Origin: Alicyclobacillus acidocaldarius subsp. acidocaldarius Tc-4-1
Lineage (GTDB): Bacteria > Bacillota > Bacilli > Alicyclobacillales > Alicyclobacillaceae
Reading direction: 5' to 3'
Length of the DNA: 64,000 nt
Assembly (NCBI RefSeq): GCF_000219875.1
Contig: NC_017167.1
Coordinates: 3,060,049 to 3,124,048, forward strand
Under the pieces are notes generated by a model. That model saw only the letters and a list, made by a program, of their open reading frames with translations, searched no databases and was not told the origin of the DNA. Positions 19,392-28,457 of this stretch are shown in pieces (positions within the stretch are counted from its first letter, which is position 1; each line of letters begins with the position of its first letter). A program made the translations under genes and the position numbers.

Positions 19392-20819
19392 TCAAAAATG
19401 GGCGCGCTTCGCGCGTTCGTGCGCCTCTCGCTGCGACGGCGACACCCCGCTCCCCGAAGCCATCCAGATGGATTCAATCTCTTCCAGGGAGCGGTTTTTC
19501 GTCTCCGGCACCCAGGCTGTCACGAACAGCACCCCGAGGATGTTGATGACCGCAAAAATCCAGAAGGTATAGGCGCCGCCGAGATCGTTCAGCAACACCG
19601 GCGTAAACTGGCCGATGGCCCAGTTGGCTCCCCACAGGAAGATGGTCGCCACGCCTGCCGCGCGGGCACGCAGGTGGTTCGGAAAGATTTCCGGGATCAT
19701 GATCCAAGGAATCGGACCCATGGACACACTGAACGCCGCCGTGAACCCCATGATGAACAGCACGAGCCAGAACCCGTTGTGAACGTGCAGGTAAAAGGTC
19801 AAGCCCATCAGCGCCATGAAGATGGCCATCAGCGCGGAGCCGACGATCATGAGCGGTTTTCTGCCGACGCGATCGATCAGAACGACCGCGACGACAGTGA
19901 ACACGACCCACATGGCGCCGAAGAACGCTTGAATCTCGAAATCGGAGTTGAGGCTGAACCCCACCATCCTGAAGATTTCGGGGCCGTAATACGTGACAGC
20001 ATTCATGCCGATGATTTGGTTGAAGAGAGCCAGGAGGATGCCGACGCCGAGCGCCTTGCGCCAACCGGGCTTCAGAAGATCACGGATGCTTGCAGCGCTT
20101 TCACTCGCAATCGATTCGCGAATGGACTCGAGTTCACGCTGACCAACACTGGATCCATTGATGCGCACCAAGATCCGCTGCGCTTCGTCGATCCGGCCGA
20201 CCTTCGTCAACCACCGTGGACTCTCCGGTGCAAATAGCAGGACGAAAAAGAAGATAGCCGCTGGTACAGAGCCGAGCCCCAGCATCCAGCGCCAACCCGT
20301 GTGCACGTCCCAGGCGACCGATCCGGAGCGCTGAATCAGGTAGTTGGTCAGGTAGGTCAGAAAGATGCCGATGATGGTGAGCAACTGATAGAGCGACGAT
20401 AGAGCCCCGCGGATGTGCGTCGGCGCACACTCGGAGATGTAGGTGACCGAGAGCGCCGATCCCATGCCGATGCCGAGACCGCCGACGATTCGGGCAAGAA
20501 TGAGCGTGGTGACATCCGACGAGATGGCAGAAACGAATGCCGCGATTGCGAACAGAACGGCAGCTGTCATGAGGACCTTTCGGCGCCCAACGCGATCGCT
20601 CAAGAAGCCGGATACGGCCACGCCGATGACGCCGCCGATCATGATGCTGGAGATCACCAATCCCTGCATGAAAGGTGAGAGGTGATAGAGCGTTTTCAAG
20701 AAACCGATGGCACCGGAAATCACAGCGGTATCGTAGCCGTAGAGCAGCCCTCCCATTGCGGCCGCCAGCGAGATGGTCACCGCGTAGGCACGAGAGCCTT
20801 GCGTCTGCTGAGTGGACAT
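19392..20819 (-). CDS. araE: Sugar:proton symporter, MFS (AraE/XylE-like)
   Basis: 475 residues from ATG 20819, preceded by GGAGGAGG; upstream codons are not supported. Twelve membrane segments and the sugar-porter signatures: GYDTAVISGA in segment 1, DRVGRRKVL after segment 2, PESPRWL before the central loop, DRVGRKPL in the second half, and PETKNRSLEEIE at the end. It imports L-arabinose or a related pentose (inferred from context). Its promoter has the same architecture as that of araN. Confidence 0.88.
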   Translation of the reverse strand: MSTQQTQGSRAYAVTISLAAAMGGLLYGYDTAVISGAIGFLKTLYHLSPFMQGLVISSIMIGGVIGVAVSGFLSDRVGRRKVLMTAAVLFAIAAFVSAISSDVTTLILARIVGGLGIGMGSALSVTYISECAPTHIRGALSSLYQLLTIIGIFLTYLTNYLIQRSGSVAWDVHTGWRWMLGLGSVPAAIFFFVLLFAPESPRWLTKVGRIDEAQRILVRINGSSVGQRELESIRESIASESAASIRDLLKPGWRKALGVGILLALFNQIIGMNAVTYYGPEIFRMVGFSLNSDFEIQAFFGAMWVVFTVVAVVLIDRVGRKPLMIVGSALMAIFMALMGLTFYLHVHNGFWLVLFIMGFTAAFSVSMGPIPWIMIPEIFPNHLRARAAGVATIFLWGANWAIGQFTPVLLNDLGGAYTFWIFAVINILGVLFVTAWVPETKNRSLEEIESIWMASGSGVSPSQREAHERAKRAHF

Positions 20820-20892
20820 GGCGCACCTCCTCCAAGCTGTGGGCACGACGTCGGCCGAAAGATGTCCGGACAATGATGTTTAAAATCTATAA

Positions 20893-20937
20893 TGTACGTA
20901 CAACTTGTAGAATAAAGCGGTTTCTTGTCTTTGTCAA
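20893..20937 (-). promoter_or_regulatory. araE promoter with AraR-like operator
   Basis: Minus strand: TTGACA, 17 bases, TATTCT (20909-20937), followed immediately by the perfect palindrome TGTACGTACA (20893-20902), extended to TTGTACGTACATT. The placement at the start point fits repression. Confidence 0.7.
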
Positions 20938-20964
20938 TGCGCTTTCATGCGCACAAATGAGGAA

Positions 20965-20987
20965 GACCGGCCGCCGCGAGGCCGGTC
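20965..20987 (-). terminator. Terminator of araR
   Basis: GACCGGCC and GGCCGGTC pair perfectly around seven bases; on the minus strand the hairpin is followed by TTCCTCATTTG. It lies 44 bases after the araR stop and just upstream of the araE promoter. Confidence 0.6.
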
Positions 20988-21030
20988 CACTCATCGATGC
21001 ATGCAAGTCGTGGGATACTGGCCGCGAGTC

Positions 21031-22152
21031 TCACGCGGTGCCGACGGCCACCGGTGCCGTCGAACTTCGAATCACCAGCTTGGGCTCATACACGATAGAC
21101 CCCGGTTCCTCTCCATCACGCTTCCCACGCTCGATGGCACGCATCACCCACTTCGCCGCGTCCAGCCCCATCTGCGTCTTCGGATGCTCCACCGTCGTCA
21201 GCTTGATCTCCGTCGCCTCCGCCAGATACGAGTCGTCATATCCCACCAGCGACATCTCCTCCGGCACCCGGATCCCAAGCTCTCGCAGCACGTCCAGCAC
21301 CTTCACCGCCAACTGGTCGTTGTAGCACACAATCCCCGTCGGCCGCTCCTCCTCGCGCTCCAACTCCCCTCGCACCCGACGCACAACCTCCTCGCCCAAC
21401 TCCTCCGTCCGGTACGTGATGAGCCACTCCGGCTTTACCGACACGCCCGCCTCCCGGCACGCGTCCATGAACCCCTGCATCCGGTACACGCCCTGCAAGT
21501 CGTCCGTCTTGAAGATCCCCATCAACTTCCGATGCCCAAGCTCCAAGAGGTGGTGCGTCGCCATCCAGCCGCCCTTCTTGTCGTCCATGATGATGTGCGG
21601 CGGGTCGAGCTGCGGATAGTACTGGTTGATCATCACATACGGGATCTTTCGCTGCTCCAGCTCCAGGTAGTACCGGATGTTCGGATTGTACGTACTCGAC
21701 TCCGTCGGCTCCACAATCAGCCCCGCTATCGGCCGCTGCAACATCGACTCGAGGCACTGCGCCTCTTTGGACAGATTGTTGTACGTGCACGCCAGAATCA
21801 GCGAGTACCCTTTGTTCGTCACGTACGACTCAATGCCGCGGATGATACTCGGAAAGATGTAGTCCGAGATGTACGTCGTGATCACGCCGATATACTTTCG
21901 CGCCTCCTGGCTCTCTCCCGACGCCCGCTCCTCCTGCGGAAAGGCGCAGAACGTCCCGGCACCTTGCTCCCGGTACAAAAGTCCCTCGTGCACGAGGTCC
22001 CCCACCGCTTGCCGGATGGTATGCCGGCTGACGCGGAACATCTTGATGAGTTCATTTTCCGAGTAGATCTTCTGCCCGGGTTTCACCTTCCCCGTGCGGA
22101 TCCACTCCCGGATTTGCTCTTTGACCATCACGTATTTGGCGGGAGAAGCCAT
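21031..22152 (-). CDS. araR: Arabinose operon repressor, GntR-type HTH fused to LacI-type sensor
   Basis: 373 residues, the AraR chimera: an N-terminal GntR winged helix (KYVMVKEQIREWI, SENELIKMFRVSRHTIRQAVGDL, EQGAGTFCA) followed by a periplasmic-binding-protein-like domain that binds L-arabinose. ATG 22152 is preferred; the ATG at 22173 falls inside the best -10 (TATAAT, 22172-22177) and lacks a ribosome site. It should release TTGTACGTACAA-like sites when arabinose binds (established for Bacillus). Divergent from the MFS gene. Confidence 0.95.
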   Translation of the reverse strand: MASPAKYVMVKEQIREWIRTGKVKPGQKIYSENELIKMFRVSRHTIRQAVGDLVHEGLLYREQGAGTFCAFPQEERASGESQEARKYIGVITTYISDYIFPSIIRGIESYVTNKGYSLILACTYNNLSKEAQCLESMLQRPIAGLIVEPTESSTYNPNIRYYLELEQRKIPYVMINQYYPQLDPPHIIMDDKKGGWMATHHLLELGHRKLMGIFKTDDLQGVYRMQGFMDACREAGVSVKPEWLITYRTEELGEEVVRRVRGELEREEERPTGIVCYNDQLAVKVLDVLRELGIRVPEEMSLVGYDDSYLAEATEIKLTTVEHPKTQMGLDAAKWVMRAIERGKRDGEEPGSIVYEPKLVIRSSTAPVAVGTA

Positions 22153-22226
22153 GCCCACATCACCATTTCCCATTATATGGATTGGTCGTTCGCCATCACA
22201 TTCGATAGATTGATGATGGTACCTTG

Positions 22227-22248
22227 GAAGCGAAAACGTATTCGCTTC
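22227..22248. promoter_or_regulatory. Inverted-repeat operator of the MFS gene
   Basis: GAAGCGAA, six bases, TTCGCTTC: a perfect 8-bp inverted repeat abutting the -35 TTGACA of the divergent promoter. It is unlike the AraR sites, so another repressor probably binds it. Confidence 0.55.
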
Positions 22249-22278
22249 TTGACAGTCAGGGATACCACCCGATACAGT
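22249..22278 (+). promoter_or_regulatory. Predicted promoter of the MFS transporter gene
   Basis: TTGACA, 18 bases, TACAGT. It lies inside the upstream part of the open frame that begins at 22224, so translation must begin later. Confidence 0.55.
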
Positions 22279-22289
22279 ACCATACCGCC

Positions 22290-23552
22290 ATGAGGGTGAC
22301 GACGGTGAAAAGTGCTATGCCCCAAAATCCCCGAACCTGCATTATCGCAGAACCGCTTTTCGTAATCCCCTACAACATGTATACCACATACGCGTCCGTC
22401 TACATGTTGCAGACAGGGTTGACGAGCGTGGAACTTGGCTGGCTCACCACCATGAACCTCGTCGTCCAAATGCTCTCCGCTCTGTTGAGCGGGTACGCGA
22501 CGGATCGCATGGGGCGCAAAAAGGCGCTTTGGGTGACCGATCTCGTCAGTTGGTCCGCCGCCGCGCTGCTCTGGGCCGTATCGCACGATTGGTGGGGCTT
22601 CGCCCTTGCCTTCTTCTTCAACGGTTTTCAGCGCATCTCAACCACGGCGTGGTATTGCCTTTTGACTGAGGACACCCCCGCCAACATGCGCTCGCGTGTT
22701 TTCACCGCGCTACAGGTGGTCGCGACCGTCGCTGGGTTCTTCTCGCCCATCGCAGGTTGGCTCATCCATCGCACGGGCGTGGTCCTCGGCACGCGTTTGC
22801 TTTACCTTTACGCCTTCGCCAGCATGACCACGATGATCGCCATTCGCCACCAAGGACTTCGCGAGACGAGCATCGGTCGGACGCGAATGGCCGAGACGAA
22901 GCGATTCCACCTTCGACACGAGTGGCGCCGGATTCGCGCGGCTATCAAGACCCTATCACGCAACCGTGCGCTAATGTGGCTGTTTGGCGTCTACGTCTTG
23001 TGGAACGTGCAGATGTCCATCCGAACCACCTTCGTCACGGCGTACCAAATGGACGCTCTCCGCATCCCGCCGTCCTTCATGAGCCTGCTCCCAGCTCTCT
23101 CTTCGCTCGCCATGGCGGTTTGCCTAGCGACGTTCGCGCGGCGTTTTCACGACGATCACGGATACCACTGGATGCAGATCGGCATCGGGCTGCTGACCGC
23201 GGCTACCATTCTGCTGGCGATCTCGGCGCCGAGATCATTTGCGCCGACGATCATCGCAACGGCCCTCACCGCCGCGGGCACAGTGTTCGCCAACCCGTTT
23301 GTGGAGTCTCTCGTGGCAAACGCTATGGACGACAACGAACGCTCGACCATGCTTGCGGTTCTAAACGTGCTGATTTTGCTCTCCAGTTCTCCATCCGGGG
23401 CCATCACCGGCTACCTGTACGCATGGAATCCGCGCTCGGCACCTGTCTTCGCGGCGCTGGCACTTGTCGCAAGCCTTGTATGCGGCGAGGCTGCCCGTCG
23501 CGCTCGGCGCGGCACACCGGCCGCCCTCTCGACACAGGACCTCGCGCCGTGA
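22290..23552 (+). CDS. MFS transporter
   Basis: 420 residues from ATG 22290; GTG 22305 and ATG 22317 are alternatives, while codons before 22285 overlap the promoter. About 11-12 membrane segments, with the MFS loop motif DRMGRKKALWVTD after segment 2. It resembles uncharacterised drug/sugar exporters of Bacilli. The location between araR and the GH127 gene suggests a sugar-related job, but its operator differs from AraR sites, so the substrate is open. Confidence 0.8.
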   Translation: MRVTTVKSAMPQNPRTCIIAEPLFVIPYNMYTTYASVYMLQTGLTSVELGWLTTMNLVVQMLSALLSGYATDRMGRKKALWVTDLVSWSAAALLWAVSHDWWGFALAFFFNGFQRISTTAWYCLLTEDTPANMRSRVFTALQVVATVAGFFSPIAGWLIHRTGVVLGTRLLYLYAFASMTTMIAIRHQGLRETSIGRTRMAETKRFHLRHEWRRIRAAIKTLSRNRALMWLFGVYVLWNVQMSIRTTFVTAYQMDALRIPPSFMSLLPALSSLAMAVCLATFARRFHDDHGYHWMQIGIGLLTAATILLAISAPRSFAPTIIATALTAAGTVFANPFVESLVANAMDDNERSTMLAVLNVLILLSSSPSGAITGYLYAWNPRSAPVFAALALVASLVCGEAARRARRGTPAALSTQDLAP

Positions 23553-23607
23553 TCGCGCCATCGCGGCACAGCTCTATCTAACTGAATAACGGCATGCTAT
23601 CATCAAA

Positions 23608-23620
23608 TTGTTCGTATAAT
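23608..23620 (+). promoter_or_regulatory. AraR-like operator over the GH127 -10 element
   Basis: TTGTTCGTATAA (23608-23619) is one base from the Bacillus AraR form TTGTTCGTACAA, and a perfect TATAAT -10 occupies 23615-23620. The -35 region is poor. Transcription would start near 23627. Confidence 0.6.
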
Positions 23621-23676
23621 ATTTCTATGTTTCCTAAATGAAAACGCATATATCTCCACAGGGAGGGTGTTTCTCT

Positions 23677-25656
23677 TTGCCGCCAGAAACGCCGAAACCT
23701 ACGCCCAACTTATCCGTACAACTCCACGCTCCCTTTTGGTCTCGCTACCAACAACTCGTGCGCGAGACCGTGCTCCCGTACCAGTATGAGATCCTGAACG
23801 ATCGCGTCCCTGGCGTGGAGCCGAGCGGGGCCATTCGCAACTTCCGCATTGCGGCAGGGCTCGAGACCGGCGAGTTCACGGGCATGGTGTTTCAGGACAG
23901 CGATGTGGCCAAGTGGCTGGAGGCCGTCGGCCACGCACTAAAGAGAGAGCGCGATCCGGAACTTGAGCGCATGGCGGACGACGTGATCGACCTGGTCGTG
24001 GCGGCACAACAGCCCGATGGCTATCTCAACACTTATTTCACCATCCAGGAGCCGGGCAAGCGGTTCACCAACCTTATGGATTGCCACGAGCTCTACTGTG
24101 CGGGGCACATGATGGAGGCAGCCGTCAGCTACTACGAGGCGACGGGCAAGCGCAAGCTGCTCGACGCCATGTGCCGGTTCGCGGACCTCATCGCTGACAC
24201 ATTCGGACCCGGTGAAGGCCAGATTCACGGGTACGACGGGCACCAGGAGATCGAGCTCGCACTCGTGAAACTCTACGGCGTGACCGGGGAGCGGCGCTAC
24301 CTCGATCTCGCCCGCTACTTCCTCGACGCCCGCGGCACGGAGCCGAATTTCTTCCTCGAAGAATGGGAGCGGAGAGGGAGAAAGTCGTTCTGGTGGCCGT
24401 GGATGAAGGAGCCGGACCTGGCGTATTACCAGGCGCATCAACCGGTGCGGGAGCAGGAGGTCGCCATCGGCCACGCGGTGCGCGCGATGTACATGTACAC
24501 GGCGATGGCGGACGTCGCGCGGCTCACGGGCGACGAGACGCTGGCCAAAGCGTGTGAGCGGCTGTGGGAGAACGTCACGCGGCGGCAGATGTACATCATC
24601 GGGGCGGTCGGGTCGACCCATCAGGGCGAGGCCTTCACGTTTGACTACGATCTCCCGAACGAGACCGCGTATGCGGAGACGTGCGCCTCCGTGGGCCTCA
24701 TCTTCTTTGCGAAACGCATGCTGGATCTCGCCCCGAGGTCGGCGTACGCGGACGTCATGGAACGCGCCTTGTACAACACGATCATTGGCAGCATGGCGCA
24801 GGACGGCAAGCACTACTGCTATGTCAATCCGCTCGAAGTGTGGCCGCGCGCGAATGAGGAGAATCCAGACCGCCGACACGTCCGGCCGACGCGCCAGGCC
24901 TGGTTTGGCTGCGCCTGTTGCCCGCCCAACGTGGCGCGCCTTCTGATGAGCCTCGAGGACTATGTGTATTCGTGGCACGAAGCGCATCGGACGCTGTACG
25001 TCCACCTTCACATCGGCAGCTCCGTCGAGTGGGATCTGGACGGCTCGCGCGCGCAGGTGACCATGACGTCGGGCCTGCCTTGGCGGGGCGAGGCGTCTCT
25101 TCGCGTGTCCATGAGCGACGGGCCCCGCCGCTTCGCCCTCGCCATCCGCATCCCAGGTTGGTGCGCGGGAGAGCCGAGTCTTCGCGTGAATGGCAAACCC
25201 ATCGCAGAAAGCGAGGTGTGCTTGAAGAATGGCTACGCCGTGATCGAGCGCGCATTCACAGACGGCGACGAGGTGGCACTTGAATTCCCCATGGAGGCGC
25301 GATGGGTCGTCGGCCATCCGGAACTCCGCGCCGTAAGCGGCATGGCGGCCATCGAACGCGGTCCGCTCGTGTACTGCGTGGAGGAGGCGGATAACGGCCC
25401 CAACCTCGCCGCGCTGTCGGTCGATCTCGGCGCACCGCTCGCAGAGGTGCCTTGCCAAATTGCAGGCGTGGACGCCGTGGCGCTGGAATGCGAAGGATAT
25501 CGGCGCGATGGTGCCGCCTTTCGGGACGGCGCGCTGTACCAACCGGCGACGGAGGAGTCCCGCCGGGAGCACAAGGTGAAGCTTCACGCCATCCCGTACT
25601 TCCTCTGGGGAAACCGGGGACAGGGTGAAATGCGCGTCTGGCTCCGATGGCGCTGA
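23677..25656 (+). CDS. Beta-L-arabinofuranosidase, GH127
   Basis: 659 residues from TTG 23677, which has GGGAGGGTG seven bases upstream; the ATG at 23638 lacks a ribosome site and would leave only an 11-base leader. GH127 (HypBA1 type) removes beta-L-arabinofuranose from Ara-beta-1,2-Ara chains of plant hydroxyproline-rich glycoproteins. All catalytic/zinc residues of HypBA1 appear with exact spacing: glutamate in GEAFTFDYD, Glu and Cys in AETCA 16 and 18 residues later, and the Cys pair in GCACCPPN that holds the nucleophile. No signal peptide; intracellular. Confidence 0.93.
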   Translation: MPPETPKPTPNLSVQLHAPFWSRYQQLVRETVLPYQYEILNDRVPGVEPSGAIRNFRIAAGLETGEFTGMVFQDSDVAKWLEAVGHALKRERDPELERMADDVIDLVVAAQQPDGYLNTYFTIQEPGKRFTNLMDCHELYCAGHMMEAAVSYYEATGKRKLLDAMCRFADLIADTFGPGEGQIHGYDGHQEIELALVKLYGVTGERRYLDLARYFLDARGTEPNFFLEEWERRGRKSFWWPWMKEPDLAYYQAHQPVREQEVAIGHAVRAMYMYTAMADVARLTGDETLAKACERLWENVTRRQMYIIGAVGSTHQGEAFTFDYDLPNETAYAETCASVGLIFFAKRMLDLAPRSAYADVMERALYNTIIGSMAQDGKHYCYVNPLEVWPRANEENPDRRHVRPTRQAWFGCACCPPNVARLLMSLEDYVYSWHEAHRTLYVHLHIGSSVEWDLDGSRAQVTMTSGLPWRGEASLRVSMSDGPRRFALAIRIPGWCAGEPSLRVNGKPIAESEVCLKNGYAVIERAFTDGDEVALEFPMEARWVVGHPELRAVSGMAAIERGPLVYCVEEADNGPNLAALSVDLGAPLAEVPCQIAGVDAVALECEGYRRDGAAFRDGALYQPATEESRREHKVKLHAIPYFLWGNRGQGEMRVWLRWR

Positions 25657-25664
25657 AACCAAAA

Positions 25665-25694
25665 GCCCCCGCAAGCGTCGAGGCCTGCGGGGGC
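25665..25694. terminator. Terminator between GH127 and nitroreductase genes
   Basis: GCCCCCGCA and TGCGGGGGC pair perfectly; on the minus strand it is followed by TTTTGGTTTC. It serves the nitroreductase gene best and can also stop GH127 transcription. Confidence 0.75.
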
Positions 25695-25700
25695 GATGCC

Positions 25701-26309
25701 TCACTTGAAGACCTTGAACCGCTCCTCCACCGGTTGCACCTGCTTGTCGCGCGGCGCACTCTCCGGCCATCCGAATGGCATCTGCGCCACGAGCCGCCAC
25801 ATCTCAGGCAGCTTCCACTCCGCCTTCACGCGATCTTCAACGACGTTGTAATGCTGCAGGCTTGCGCCGTAGCCGTACGCCTCGAGCACCACCCAGACCG
25901 CGTATTGGTGCATGGCGTTGGTGTGCTCGGCCCATACCGGGAACTTGTCCTGATTGGCCGGGAACTTTTGCTGGAACGACTCGATCACGGCTTGATCTTC
26001 GAAGAAGAGTACTGTGCCGTAACCGCCGCGAAACCCCGCGAGCCTCGCCGAGACCGCCTCCAACTGATCCGGAGCTACGACGGCGCGCATCACGTCTTGG
26101 ACGATGTCCCAGAACTTCTCGTGCGCCGCGCCCAGCAAAAGCACGAGCCGCGTCGACTGCGAATTGTACGCGGACGGCATATGTTTCACAATGTCCGCGA
26201 GGATTTGCTCCAGTTCCTGATCGGCGAGCGGCGACTTCTTTCCAACCGTGTGAATCGACCGGCGATCCCGAATGGCCGCCAGAAGTCCTTTCTCCGTCGT
26301 GACCGACAT
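25701..26309 (-). CDS. Nitroreductase family protein
   Basis: 202 residues from ATG 26309, with GGAGGG seven bases before it. FMN-dependent nitroreductase fold: N-terminal RDRRSIHTVG (phosphate binding arginines), MPSAYNSQSTRLVLL, and the late GYGASLQHYN. The family reduces nitro compounds, quinones or other electron acceptors with NAD(P)H; the specific substrate is unknown. Closest in layout to YdgI/YodC/YfhC-like proteins of Bacillus. Single gene with its own terminator. Confidence 0.85.
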   Translation of the reverse strand: MSVTTEKGLLAAIRDRRSIHTVGKKSPLADQELEQILADIVKHMPSAYNSQSTRLVLLLGAAHEKFWDIVQDVMRAVVAPDQLEAVSARLAGFRGGYGTVLFFEDQAVIESFQQKFPANQDKFPVWAEHTNAMHQYAVWVVLEAYGYGASLQHYNVVEDRVKAEWKLPEMWRLVAQMPFGWPESAPRDKQVQPVEERFKVFK

Positions 26310-26482
26310 GCGCATTCCCTCCACTCGTCTCTCTTTGCTTTTGTAAGCAGACTACCACTCGTAAGCATATCCATTGTACCCCAGGCGCGCGTGAAAATCA
26401 CCCGCGCGACGTCCCAGCGATGGCGCCGGTATGTCCATGGTATTCCCCGAACTGCGCGCTCGATGTGGCGTCATCAAAGCAA

Positions 26483-26512
26483 GAGCCACAAGAGCGTTTG
26501 CCCCTGTGGCTC
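26483..26512 (-). terminator. Terminator of the emrAB-like operon
   Basis: GAGCCACA and TGTGGCTC pair around 14 bases; on the minus strand the hairpin is followed by TTGCTTTG. The rest of 26310-26537 shows a CGCGCG/CGCGCG hairpin near 26385-26410 and no gene. Confidence 0.6.
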
Positions 26513-26537
26513 AATGTGTCCCTTGTGACTCCGAATC

Positions 26538-28445
26538 TCACTTCACGGGCTGCGGCTCGTCCTCGGTGTCTGTCGGCGAGTCCGTGTCGGATTCCTCGTC
26601 GCCTGGCGACTCGGGTGCCTCCGCGTCATCCTGTTGCGAGGAGACCTCGGGCTCTGCGTCCACCACTTCCTCGGCTTCTGCCACGCTGTCCGCAATCTGG
26701 ATGTCGTGTTCCAGGGCCTGCTCCACCGGACCCTCCGCCTGCGGTGCTCCGGTCAGCGCAGCGGGCTGAGACGAGGTCGATGCCGCTTCGGCCTGCGCGC
26801 GCCCCATGGTGACGGCGCCTGCCCCAGCCGCGGCCGCCTGCGCGAGCTTCGGCCGGCGGATGAAGAACGCCAGGACAAACGCGATGAAGCTTCCCCACGT
26901 CGCCCACCAGAACGCATCATTGATGCCCATGATGGTGCTCTGCTGCTCGGCGAGGCCGTAGAGCACGTAGCGGGCCAGTTCCTCCGCCGCCTGCAGCGAG
27001 TTGTGCAGGTGGATCATGAAGTACTCGACGATGGTCTGATACGTTGTGTAGATGTAGTGATTATTGACGGTCACCGTGTTTTGGAAGTTCGCATAATGCA
27101 CCTTCGAGCGATCCGTCATAATGGTCACGAGCACCGCGGTGCCGACCGACGAGGCCACCGTGCGCGCCGTGTTGGCGGCCGACGTGCCGTGCCGGTACAA
27201 ATGCCTCGGCAACTGGTTCAGGCCAGCCGTCTGCACCGTCATCGCGAGCAGCGACATGCCGAACATCCGCAGCGTGTAAAGCAGCATGATGTGGCCGTAG
27301 CCCGTCTGCGCATTCAGTTTTGTGAACTCCCACGTCGTCACGGTCGTGATGGCGAGCCCCACCACCGCGAGAGGACGGGCGCCGACGCGATCGAAGATTG
27401 CACCCGAGACGGGCGACATGATGCCCATCAGAATGGCCCCAGGCAGCATCATCAGGCCGGACTGCAGGGCCGTGTAGCCGCGGATGTCCTGGAGATAGAT
27501 GGGCATGAGAATCATCGCGCCGAACATCGCCATGTTCACGATGCAACCCACAATGGTGGTCATGGTGAACACGTCGTACTTGAACACGCGCAGATCCAGC
27601 ATCGGCTCCTTCGCCGTCAGCTCGCGCAGGATGAAGAACACGAGGAACACGCCGCCCACAATGAGCGAGACCTCGACGGTGGTGTTGCCCCACCCCTTGC
27701 TCCCGGCTTCACTCAGGCCGTAGAGCAGGCTGACAAACCCGATGATGGAGAGCACGAAGCCCGGAACGTCGAGCTTCGGGCGCACCGGCTTCGCGACGTT
27801 GCGCAGCACGGCCACCGCCATGATGATGTCGATGAACGCGAGCGGAATGATGATCCAGAACAGCCAGCGCCACGACCAGTTGGTCACAATCCAACCCGAG
27901 AGCGTCGGGCCCACGGCCGGCGCGAAGAACATCGCGATGGCCATCGTGCCCATGGCGCGCCCGCGCTGCTGCGGCGGGAACAGCTCGAGAATCACCGTCA
28001 TGAGCAGCGGCATCATCACCGCGGAGCCGGAAGCCTGCACGATGCGCCCAAACACCATCACACCAAAGCTCGGCGCGATGGCACAGAGGAACGAACCGGC
28101 GAGAAAGAGCGACATGGCCGAAATGAACAACTGCCGCGTGGTGAAGGTCCCCATCAGGAAGGCCGTGATGGGGATGAGCACGCCGTTCGTCAGCATGTAC
28201 GCGGTCGAAAGCCACTGCACCGTGTTGGCGTCCACGTTGAACGCCGACATCAGGTGCGGCAAGGCCACATTGAGCAGCGTCTGGTTCAGGATTGCGACGA
28301 ACGCCCCAAAGATCATGACAATCATGATAGGCGTTCGATGCGGGTGTCCGTGCGCCGCCTCACCGCTTGGCGCGTGACTCGGCGCATTGGGCGAGGCCGG
28401 CACGACCGCCTGGGATGCGGTCGGTTGCAGCGAATCGTTCGACAT
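26538..28445 (-). CDS. emrB: MFS drug efflux permease, DHA2 (EmrB/QacA) family
   Basis: 635 residues from ATG 28445 (AGAGGTG upstream). Fourteen membrane segments; family motif after segment 5 with GPTLSGWIV and the segment-1 region IMIVMIFGAFVAILNQTLLNVALP. It uses the proton gradient to export lipophilic drugs, with the adjacent EmrA-like adaptor. Odd feature: after the last segment there is a tail of about 90 residues, Ala/Glu/Asp rich with many SPGDEESDTDSPTDTEDE-type acidic runs, not part of the family. Substrate unknown. Confidence 0.88.
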   Translation of the reverse strand: MSNDSLQPTASQAVVPASPNAPSHAPSGEAAHGHPHRTPIMIVMIFGAFVAILNQTLLNVALPHLMSAFNVDANTVQWLSTAYMLTNGVLIPITAFLMGTFTTRQLFISAMSLFLAGSFLCAIAPSFGVMVFGRIVQASGSAVMMPLLMTVILELFPPQQRGRAMGTMAIAMFFAPAVGPTLSGWIVTNWSWRWLFWIIIPLAFIDIIMAVAVLRNVAKPVRPKLDVPGFVLSIIGFVSLLYGLSEAGSKGWGNTTVEVSLIVGGVFLVFFILRELTAKEPMLDLRVFKYDVFTMTTIVGCIVNMAMFGAMILMPIYLQDIRGYTALQSGLMMLPGAILMGIMSPVSGAIFDRVGARPLAVVGLAITTVTTWEFTKLNAQTGYGHIMLLYTLRMFGMSLLAMTVQTAGLNQLPRHLYRHGTSAANTARTVASSVGTAVLVTIMTDRSKVHYANFQNTVTVNNHYIYTTYQTIVEYFMIHLHNSLQAAEELARYVLYGLAEQQSTIMGINDAFWWATWGSFIAFVLAFFIRRPKLAQAAAAGAGAVTMGRAQAEAASTSSQPAALTGAPQAEGPVEQALEHDIQIADSVAEAEEVVDAEPEVSSQQDDAEAPESPGDEESDTDSPTDTEDEPQPVK

Positions 28446-28457
28446 ACGCCTCACCTC

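Noticed and set aside
18201..20237. A 678-codon open frame opposite araB and araE
   Set aside because: It is antisense to two certain genes, has no ribosome site or domain, and arises from GC-rich codon use.
22224..22289. N-terminal extension of the MFS protein
   Set aside because: This stretch holds the operator and the -35/-10 of its own promoter.
23938..25800. A 620-codon open frame opposite GH127
   Set aside because: Shadow of a certain gene; composition is Arg/His/Ala repetitive and no family motif is seen.
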